Below, in pieces: positions 58,336 through 64,000 of a stretch of 64,000 nucleotides of DNA. Position 1 is the first letter of the stretch. Each line of letters begins with the position of its first letter. The translations under genes were made by a program, and so were the position numbers. Below the pieces are notes generated by a model. That model searched no databases. It saw only the letters and a list, made by a program, of their open reading frames with translations, and was not told the DNA's origin. Source of the stretch: Blastococcus fimeti (GTDB lineage: Bacteria > Actinomycetota > Actinomycetes > Mycobacteriales > Geodermatophilaceae); assembly GCA_900102115.1 (NCBI GenBank), contig FNAW01000003.1:62001-126000 (forward strand), given 5' to 3'.

Positions 58336-58744
58336 GCGCCCCCGGGAGGTTCACCACGATCGCCTCCTGGCTGCTGCGGGCGATCACGACGACGGCCTCC
58401 TCGGCCCCGGGGTTCTCCTCGCGGTGTGGTGTGAACGGCGGGACGAACACGTAGTCGCCCGGCGCCGGCGTCAGCCGCACCTCCTCGCCGTCGCGGGCGA
58501 AGACGAACACCGGGTGCCCGGACACGACGTAGATCGCGGTCTCGGAGTCGCCGTGGTGGTGGTTGCCCGACGACGCTCCCGCGCCGACCGTCGTCCTGCC
58601 CATCCAGAGCCGCTCCGAGCCCACGGTGGACGACGAGATCGCCTCGGCCCGGCTCATCCCCGGCGTCTGCCCCGTGTCGCCGGACAGCTCGTCGGCCGCG
58701 ACGTGCCGCAGCGGGCGGTGCCAGTCGTCGTGCTGCTCGCTCAT
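58322..58744 (-). CDS. cupin-domain protein with full metal-binding motif
   Basis: A 140-residue cupin. Motif 1 is GNHHHGDSETAIYVVSG, with His and Glu metal ligands. Motif 2 is PGDYVFVPPFTPHREENPG, with the last His. It probably binds Fe, Mn or Zn. Such stand-alone cupins are often small dioxygenases or isomerases; the substrate is unknown. The start is ATG 58744. Confidence 0.85.
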   Translation of the reverse strand: MSEQHDDWHRPLRHVAADELSGDTGQTPGMSRAEAISSSTVGSERLWMGRTTVGAGASSGNHHHGDSETAIYVVSGHPVFVFARDGEEVRLTPAPGDYVFVPPFTPHREENPGAEEAVVVIARSSQEAIVVNLPGALTGR

Positions 58745-58781
58745 GGCGCTCCCGGGGTGGTGTCGGCGGACGTCGCCGACG

Positions 58782-59312
58782 CTAGCGCTCCGCCGACCCG
58801 GTCGACCGCGTCTTCGCCCGGTCGATCCGCTCGAGCAGGACCACGGTCAGCGCGAGGACGGCGAGCGAGGCGAGCCACCACCACGGCGAGGGCAGCCGGA
58901 GCGTCAAGGCCAGGAACAGGTCGCCGTCGAAGACCAGCCGGGAGACGAACGGCGCCAGGCCGTTGTAGATGCCGACCAGCAGCACCAGCCCGGAGAGCGC
59001 GTCGTAGCCCGCGGACGGGTCGGACGTCTCGGGCTCCTCATCCCGATCGACCAGTGGCGGCGCGGGCTCGGGTGCGGCGCTCTCCTTCGCGGCGTCGATG
59101 CCGAGGAGCGCGACGACGGCGAGCACCAGCACCGCGAGGCAGGTGAGCCACCACCAGGGGGCCGGCAGGAGCAGTGGCAGCGCGATGCGGTCCTCCCGGC
59201 CGAACACACCGTGGACGACGAGGGGCACCAGCCCCTGCGAGATGGCGACGAACCACACGAACGCCGACGCGACGTCGTACCCCCGGGTGCTCCTGTTCTG
59301 CTGCTGCTCCAC
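58782..59312 (-). CDS. membrane protein built from two tandem homologous halves
   Basis: 176 residues from GTG 59312. Two modules of about 70 residues each have the same layout: GYD-(V/A)xS start, a helix ending in GLxPxV, a turn with VF, a proline/tryptophan stretch (LPAPWWWL and LPSPWWWL), a second helix, and a closing IDxAK. This is an internal duplication giving four helices. I do not recognise the family. A charged linker (about 80-100) joins the halves. Confidence 0.78.
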   Translation of the reverse strand: MEQQQNRSTRGYDVASAFVWFVAISQGLVPLVVHGVFGREDRIALPLLLPAPWWWLTCLAVLVLAVVALLGIDAAKESAAPEPAPPLVDRDEEPETSDPSAGYDALSGLVLLVGIYNGLAPFVSRLVFDGDLFLALTLRLPSPWWWLASLAVLALTVVLLERIDRAKTRSTGSAER

Positions 59313-59406
59313 GTCCCCAGTCCAGTGGAGTCCTCCGACGGGCGCATCGGCCGATGGTCGACGGCGGTGCGACCGAAGTAGGAGAGGGGACCGGCGGGCC
59401 TTCGGC

Positions 59407-61044
59407 TCAGTTGCCCGGGGGCGGTCCGGTCTCCAGCAGCCGCCCCCGGTCGAGCTGCAGCCAGCGGTCGACGCCGATCCGGTCGAGGAAGCGCTCGTCA
59501 TGGCTGACGACGACGAACGCACCGCGGTAGGCGTCCAGGGCCCCCTCCAGCTGGGTGACGCTGACGAGGTCGAGGTTGTTGGTCGGCTCGTCGAGCAGGA
59601 GCAGCTGCGGCGCCGGCTCGGCGAACAGCACGCACGCGAGCGTGGCGCGCACCCGCTCCCCGCCGGACAGGGCCGCCACCGGGAGGTGGATGCGCGCGCC
59701 CCGGAACAGGAAGCGGGCCAGCAGGTGCATGCGCCGGTCCGCAGGCATCGCCGGGGCGGCGGCGACCAGGTTCTCCAGCACGGTGAGTCCGGGCTCCAGG
59801 AGGTCCAGCCGCTGCGAGAGGTAGGCGATCCGGCCCTCGGCGCGGCGCAGCGTGCCGCTGTCCGGCGCGATGTCCCCGGTGATCAGCCGGAGCAGGGTGG
59901 ACTTGCCGGCACCGTTGCCGCCGGTCAGCGCGATCCGCTCCGGACCGCGGATGGTCAGGTCTACACCCGCGTCGTCGAAGAGCGCCCGACCTCCGCGGTG
60001 GACCTGCAGCCCCGCGGCGGTGACGACCGTCCGGCCGGCCGGAACGGCGGTCGCGGGCAGCTCCAGGACGATCGTCGGGTCCTCGCGGAGTGCCCGCTCG
60101 GCCTCGTCCAGCCGGGCCCTAGCAGCGCCGAGCCGCGCGCCGTGGACCTCGTCGGCCCGGCCGGCGGACTCCTGCGCGTTCCGCTTCCGCTTGCCGGCGA
60201 GGATCTTCGGGATGCCGGCGTCCTCGAGATTCCGCACGGCCGTGCTCTGCCGCCGCTGCGCACGCTCGCGGGCCTGCTGCATCTCCCGCTTCTCCCGCTT
60301 GATCTCCTGTTCGGCGCCGCGGACGTCCCGCTCGGCGGCCTCCTGCCCCGCTCGCACGGCGGCCTCGTAGGCGGTGAAGTCGCCGCCGTACGTGGTCAGC
60401 CCGCCGCGGTCCAGCTCGGCGATGCGGTCCATGCGGTCCAGCAGCGCCCGGTCGTGGCTGACCAGCAGCAGGCAGCCGGTCCACTCCTCGACGACGCCGG
60501 AGAGGGTGCGCCGGGCCTCGGCGTCGAGGTTGTTGGTCGGCTCGTCGAGCAGGAGCACGTCGGGTCGCTTCAGCAGCTGCGCGGCCAGCCCGAGGGTGAC
60601 GACCTGCCCGCCGCTCAGGGTGGGCAGGGGCCGGTCCAGCGCGACGGAGCCGAGCCCGAGCCGGTCCAGCTCGGCGCGGCTGCGCTCCTCGACGTCCCAG
60701 TCGTGGCCGATGGTCGTGAAGTGACGCTCGTCGGCGTCGCCCGACTCGATCGCGCGCAGGGCGGCGAGCACCGGCGCGACCCCGAGCAACTCGGCCACGG
60801 TCAGGTCGTCGGACAGGGGCAGGCTCTGCGCGATGTACCCGAGCACGCCGTCGACGGACACCGATCCGCCGGTGGGCCGGAGCTCACCGGCGATGAGCCG
60901 CAGCAGGGTGCTCTTCCCGGCGCCGTTGGGTGCGACCAGACCCGTGCGGCCGCCTCCCACGGTGAACGACAGGTCGGTGAAGACGGGGGTCTCGTCGGGC
61001 CAGGAGAAGGACAGGGTGGAGCAGACGATCGACGGATCGGACAT
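59407..61044 (-). CDS. ABC-F family ATPase
   Basis: A 545-residue soluble protein with two ABC domains and no membrane part: Walker A APNGAGKST and GGNGAGKST, signatures LSGGQV and LSGGERV, and two LLLDEPTNNLD Walker B motifs. Between them is a long charged linker (about 225-320, REKREMQQARERAQRRQS), the P-site tRNA-interaction motif of ABC-F factors. These act on stalled ribosomes or protect them from antibiotics. The role here is unknown; a macrolide/lincosamide-type resistance function is one option. The start is ATG 61044. Confidence 0.9.
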   Translation of the reverse strand: MSDPSIVCSTLSFSWPDETPVFTDLSFTVGGGRTGLVAPNGAGKSTLLRLIAGELRPTGGSVSVDGVLGYIAQSLPLSDDLTVAELLGVAPVLAALRAIESGDADERHFTTIGHDWDVEERSRAELDRLGLGSVALDRPLPTLSGGQVVTLGLAAQLLKRPDVLLLDEPTNNLDAEARRTLSGVVEEWTGCLLLVSHDRALLDRMDRIAELDRGGLTTYGGDFTAYEAAVRAGQEAAERDVRGAEQEIKREKREMQQARERAQRRQSTAVRNLEDAGIPKILAGKRKRNAQESAGRADEVHGARLGAARARLDEAERALREDPTIVLELPATAVPAGRTVVTAAGLQVHRGGRALFDDAGVDLTIRGPERIALTGGNGAGKSTLLRLITGDIAPDSGTLRRAEGRIAYLSQRLDLLEPGLTVLENLVAAAPAMPADRRMHLLARFLFRGARIHLPVAALSGGERVRATLACVLFAEPAPQLLLLDEPTNNLDLVSVTQLEGALDAYRGAFVVVSHDERFLDRIGVDRWLQLDRGRLLETGPPPGN

Positions 61045-61264
61045 GGCAGAGCCCTCGGACGGGCCACGGGCGCGGGGGAGCGACCCGCAGGGGACGGGCA
61101 GGGACGCGGACGACGGCCGCTCGGCGGCTGCGCTCGTGCGCGCCGGCCGGGGCCCTCCGGATCAACCGGAGATGTCGTCGTCACCCAGCACGGTTCGGTC
61201 CCCCAGGTCTGCGGATGGTGCTCGTCGACGATAACAGCGCTCGTCGCGAGGCCGGCCTGCCTTT
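61045..61264 (-). other. leader region of the ABC-F gene
   Basis: 220 bp between the ABC-F start and the fbiC remnant. On the minus strand an ATG at 61184 opens a reading frame that crosses a CCGG-TTGAT-CCGG hairpin and runs into the ABC-F gene out of frame. Antibiotic-responsive ABC-F genes often have such leader ORFs, but no specific attenuator is identifiable. Confidence 0.25.
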
Positions 61265-61427
61265 CTCAGCGCGGGGTGATCGAGAGGGTCAGCCGGGCGC
61301 GCCCCTCCTCGGAGCGAGCGGTCGCCAGCCGCTCGGCCGACGGCGTGCCGTACTCGGTCGTCCGCTGGCGGGGCGGGCGGCCGATCGCGGCGGCCATCGC
61401 CTCGAGTTCGGCGATGGTCTCGAGCGA
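61265..61427. repeat. direct repeat, left copy (fbiC 3' end)
   Basis: 163 bp matching 62541-62703 at 153 positions with no indel, in the same orientation. The offset is 1276 bp. Homology starts abruptly one base before the fbiC stop codon complement and fades after 61427. Confidence 0.95.
61266..61427 (-). pseudogene. displaced 3' fragment of fbiC
   Basis: Encodes the last 53 residues of FbiC plus stop ([16 protein letters not shown]...LTLSITPR). Only two residues differ from the intact gene (Glu for Lys, Pro for Ala), while eight of ten base changes are synonymous. The fragment therefore diverged while still part of a functional gene and was cut off later. There is no start codon or rest of the gene upstream. 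Confidence 0.9.
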
Positions 61428-62540
61428 CCGTCCGCGTCGGATTCGCTACGACTTAAGGCAACGGTGCGTGTCGGCCGGATCCTGGCTAAGTGTGTGAAGT
61501 AGGAAGCGATCCATGCTCTGGTATCAATTTCTAGCCCCCGCGATCGCTATTGCGCTTCTTGTGCGTCTGGAAGCCGTTCTCATCGGTCCGTACTGGTCGT
61601 GGCTGGAGATGCTGAGCGATATGGGTGACGACGATGTAGCCCGTCGACGTGACCGGCGCTCGGCGATGTGGCGGCGGGTGGCGTTGCCAGGCCTTATTGC
61701 GTTTGGACTTGTCGCAGTCTGGCCGAGCATCTACGGGCTTGCGGACGTTGTGGTGGTGGGCGCGGCCGCGGCTGGGTTGTTGCTCTGGCCCCTCATCTTT
61801 GGAGGCCTACCGTGGGGGGTGCGACGGACGCGTCTCGCCTTGATTTACGGCAGCTTGCTCGGTGCTTGTGCTGGTAGTTCGTCGTTGGGGTGGTACACCG
61901 CCGAGTTCGCTCGTTCCACAGGTGGGTTTCGCGAGTTCTTCGAAGACAACCTCATAGGCATCGTTCTCGGCGCCATCGTGACCTTGTACCTCACTGCCAC
62001 CCTTAACCGCGCGTCAACGGCCGCCTCGAAAGAACGGGGTGTGTGAACCGCCGGTCCAGCGGAGGCGCACCCGAACGTTATGTCGCGGCCGCCGCATGGC
62101 GTCTGGCCCGTAGCGATAAAGTGGCTCGTTGGTGCGACCTCATCTGCGCGAAGGAGGCGGACCCCGCCTCCCGGGTGGCCCTGGTCACCGTTCTGTTGGT
62201 GGAGATGACCGCCCGACCTGCGCTTGCTCGGGCTGTGGAATGGCTTGTGGCGCTCCCTCTGCGTTCATGCTTAGGAGGACCGCTGCGGGCGCGGGGACAG
62301 CGGATGACTGTGGGCCCCCTTCAGCTCCGAGGTGGACCTTGGAGCCCGACAGCCGCTGTTGAAGAGGCCTCGATGCAGTTGCGACAGCGATGTCCCAACC
62401 CAAGCGACCCTGAAGAACTAGCGCGCGCGTGGAATGGCCCCGCAGCAACGCGTGCGGGCACGGGGCTCAAGTATGCGACGGCAGTGCGGGTGGTTCGCGC
62501 CGAGGCTGATCGCCTTGTATTGCTGCGCACCCCTCCGGGG
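61428..62540. mobile_element. low-GC two-gene insertion at the fbiC 3' end
   Basis: About 1.1 kb bounded by the two fbiC 3'-end copies. Base composition is visibly lower in GC than everything around it, and codons such as TTT, ATT, CTT, GAA and TTG that are rare elsewhere are common. It carries two overlapping genes and no integrase, transposase or terminal inverted repeat. It is interpreted as a remnant of an integrated element or a recombination import. Confidence 0.7.
61513..62046 (+). CDS. island gene 1: multi-pass membrane protein
   Basis: 177 residues with about five hydrophobic helices (5-27, 56-76, 78-98, 107-123, 145-165), a charged cytoplasmic-type loop DDDVARRRDRRSAMWRR and a short hydrophilic tail. 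AGGAAG lies 6 nt upstream of the ATG. I do not recognise the family. Its codon use and GC are unlike the host, a sign of transfer. Its TGA overlaps the GTG of gene 2 (GTGTGA), so the two products are made together. Confidence 0.75.
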   Translation: MLWYQFLAPAIAIALLVRLEAVLIGPYWSWLEMLSDMGDDDVARRRDRRSAMWRRVALPGLIAFGLVAVWPSIYGLADVVVVGAAAAGLLLWPLIFGGLPWGVRRTRLALIYGSLLGACAGSSSLGWYTAEFARSTGGFREFFEDNLIGIVLGAIVTLYLTATLNRASTAASKERGV

Positions 62541-62555
62541 CTCAGCGCGGGGTGA
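62043..62555 (+). CDS. island gene 2: soluble protein with lysozyme-like features
   Basis: 170 residues, no signal peptide. The order of short motifs recalls the lysozyme/soluble-transglycosylase fold: a Glu in VEMTARP (Glu54), [12 protein letters not shown] (89-100, like the GxMQI loop) and ELARAWNGP...YATAV (125-147, like AYNGG...Y). This is a tentative reading from pattern only. The last five codons and the stop come from the fbiC direct repeat, so its natural C-terminus may have been altered by the insertion. It overlaps the fbiC stop by 14 bp, tail-to-tail. Confidence 0.62.
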   Translation: MNRRSSGGAPERYVAAAAWRLARSDKVARWCDLICAKEADPASRVALVTVLLVEMTARPALARAVEWLVALPLRSCLGGPLRARGQRMTVGPLQLRGGPWSPTAAVEEASMQLRQRCPNPSDPEELARAWNGPAATRAGTGLKYATAVRVVRAEADRLVLLRTPPGLSAG

Positions 62556-62703
62556 TCGAGAGGGTCAGACGGGCGCGCCCCTCCTCGGAGCGAGCGGTCG
62601 CCAGACGCTCGGCCGACGGCGTGCCGTACTCCGTCGTCCGCTGGCGGGCCGGGCGGCCGATCGCGGCGGCCATGGCCTCCAGCTCCGCGATGGTCTTCAG
62701 CGA
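62541..62703. repeat. direct repeat, right copy (3' end of intact fbiC)
   Basis: Partner of 61265-61427. It forms the 3' end of the intact fbiC and also supplies the last codons of island gene 2 on the opposite strand. Confidence 0.95.
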
Positions 62704-64000
62704 GCCGTTCTCGCTGCCGGCCATCCGGCTGATCGTCTCCTCCATGAGCGTGCCGCCGAGGTCGTTGGCGCCGCCCTGCAGCACCGCCTTGGTGCCGGCG
62801 TCGGCGAGCTTCACCCACGAGGTCTGGATGTTGGGGATGCGTCCGTGCAGCATCAGCCGGGCGACGGCGTGGATCGCCCGGTTCTCCCGCACCGTGGGGC
62901 CCGGGCGGGCGACACCGGCCAGGTAGATGGGTGAGTTGTGGTGCACGAACGGCAGCAGCACGAACTCGCTGAACCCTCCGGTGCGGTCCTGCAGCGCGGA
63001 CAGCGTCCTCAGGTGCCCGACCCAGTGCGCCGGGGTGTCGACGTGGCCGTACATCATCGTCGACGTCGTCGGCAGGCCCACCTCGTGCGCGGTACCGATG
63101 ATCTCCAGCCAGGCCGCCGTCGGCAGCTTGCCCTTGGTCAGCACCCAGCGGACGTCGTCGTCGAGGATCTCCGCCGCGGTGCCGGGGATCGAGTCGAGCC
63201 CGGCCTCCTTGAGCCCGAGGAGGAACTCCCGGTACGACAGCCCCGTGCGGGCCGCGCCGTTGACGATCTCCATGGGGCTGAAGGCGTGCAGGTGGATGCC
63301 GGGCTGCCGCTTCTTCACCTCGCGGGCGAGGTCGAAGTAGGCGGTGCCGGGCAGGTCGGGGTGGATGCCGCCCTGCATGCAGATCTCGGTGGCGCCGGCG
63401 GCCCACGCCTCGTCGACGCGGTCGCCCACCTGCTCCATCGACAGCGTGTAGGCGTCGGCGTCGGTGCGCCGCTGGGCGAAGGCGCAGAACCGGCAGCCGG
63501 TGTAGCAGACGTTGGTGAAGTTGATGTTCCGGTTCACGACGTAGGTGACGTCGTCGCCGTTGACGTCCCGTCTGACGGAATCGGCCAGCGCGCACAACGC
63601 CTCGAGGTCGGCGCCGTCGGCGCCCAGAAGCGCGAGGTACTCGGCGTCCGAGAGCCCGGCCGGGTCGGCCTCGGCGTGCGCCAGCGCGGCGTGCACCTCC
63701 GGGTCGCCGACGGTCAGGGCGGTCGAGTGGCCGTCGCGGGCGCTCTCCGTGCGGTCGCGCAGCTCCGACCAGTCGCCGTAGACGGCGTCGAAGTCGCTGC
63801 GCCGGTCGTTCGTCCGCCCGGTGGTGTCCACCTCGACGTGCAGGTCCACCCGCCCGACTCCGGGCCCCGACATCACCCAGGACTCGTCCGGCTCCTGCCA
63901 CGGCAGGCCCACCGGCAGCCGCCCCTCGACGGCGAGCCCGTCCGGGCCGGCCAGGGCGTCGACGTGCGGGCGCACCCGGGGGTCGAGCCACGGCTCGGGC
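62542..64000 (-). CDS. fbiC: FbiC: F420 (FO) synthase, C-terminal part, runs off the window
   Basis: 7,8-didemethyl-8-hydroxy-5-deazariboflavin (FO) synthase makes the deazaflavin core of coenzyme F420 from a pyrimidine and tyrosine using two radical-SAM domains. Visible here are the linker ([24 protein letters not shown]) and the whole CofH half with its cluster motif [27 protein letters not shown] and LHAFSPMEI. The frame is open to base 64000, and the GTG at 63975 is internal. The CofG half lies beyond the window. The 3' end is duplicated at 61266-61427. Confidence 0.94.
   Translation of the reverse strand, partial: PEPWLDPRVRPHVDALAGPDGLAVEGRLPVGLPWQEPDESWVMSGPGVGRVDLHVEVDTTGRTNDRRSDFDAVYGDWSELRDRTESARDGHSTALTVGDPEVHAALAHAEADPAGLSDAEYLALLGADGADLEALCALADSVRRDVNGDDVTYVVNRNINFTNVCYTGCRFCAFAQRRTDADAYTLSMEQVGDRVDEAWAAGATEICMQGGIHPDLPGTAYFDLAREVKKRQPGIHLHAFSPMEIVNGAARTGLSYREFLLGLKEAGLDSIPGTAAEILDDDVRWVLTKGKLPTAAWLEIIGTAHEVGLPTTSTMMYGHVDTPAHWVGHLRTLSALQDRTGGFSEFVLLPFVHHNSPIYLAGVARPGPTVRENRAIHAVARLMLHGRIPNIQTSWVKLADAGTKAVLQGGANDLGGTLMEETISRMAGSENGSLKTIAELEAMAAAIGRPARQRTTEYGTPSAERLATARSEEGRARLTLSITPR

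Noticed and set aside
63975..63975. GTG as the start of a stand-alone cofH gene
   Set aside because: The frame stays open to the window edge and the upstream residues (PWLDPR) match the linker between the two halves of FbiC, so it is an internal codon.

Overview
The window is 64 kb of very GC-rich DNA from an aerobic, high-GC actinobacterium. GTG starts, 4-bp ATGA/GTGA gene overlaps, a 13E12-type DUF222-HNH gene, F420 biosynthesis (fbiC), a CobI-CobJ fusion and a ChlID+CobN cobaltochelatase all fit this. The gene content would suit Geodermatophilaceae (Blastococcus, Geodermatophilus or Modestobacter), but that family assignment is inference.

Layout. 1-2.3 kb: end of a nickel/peptide-type ABC importer operon. 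2.3-5.7 kb: a small hypothetical protein, a pectinacetylesterase-like lipoprotein, an FKBP lipoprotein and lactate 2-monooxygenase. 5.7-7.0 kb: cytochrome P450 copy 1. 7.0-33.5 kb: a nearly complete oxygen-dependent cobalamin supercluster. It holds cysG-like, cobC, cobE, cbiOQNM, cobB, cobO, chlID, cobQ, cobD, cobL, cobM, cbiD, cobK, cobIJ, cobH, cobG, a BtuF-like protein and cobN, interrupted by a small lipoprotein, a DUF222-HNH gene and a DHFR-like gene. Two 95-nt cobalamin riboswitches sit directly before the two cobaltochelatase genes, chlID and cobN. 33.5-35.6 kb: TetR, a 3Fe-4S ferredoxin and P450 copy 2. The two P450 genes have the same length and orientation, share a 36-bp promoter/operator block, and bracket the cobalamin cluster.

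35.7-41.0 kb: a reverse-strand sulfur operon with a CsoR/CstR-type regulator, its palindromic operator, a rhodanese, an MBL-fold/rhodanese fusion, an MMPL transporter, a Cys-rich miniprotein, a poly-alanine micro-ORF and a TauE-like exporter. 41.0-45.4 kb: an SDR/MFS/alcohol-dehydrogenase operon divergent from an XRE-family regulator. 45.4-48.9 kb: tRNA-His, oligoribonuclease, a single-pass membrane protein of unknown role and a TetR repressor. 48.9-53.8 kb: an acyl-CoA carboxylase (beta, alpha) and acyl-CoA dehydrogenase operon with two putative TetR operators. 54-61 kb: a surface protein, two cupins, a quinone-oxidoreductase-like enzyme, small membrane proteins (one built as a tandem duplication) and an ABC-F protein.

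The most unusual part is 61.27-62.70 kb. A two-gene cassette of visibly lower GC lies between two direct copies of the 3' end of fbiC (163 bp, 153 identical). Eight of the ten differences are synonymous in the fbiC frame, so the downstream copy looks like the end of a second, once-functional fbiC allele. This resembles gene-restoring integration or recombination with a related strain. The cassette encodes a multi-pass membrane protein and a soluble protein with lysozyme-like sequence features. fbiC itself runs off the right edge of the window.
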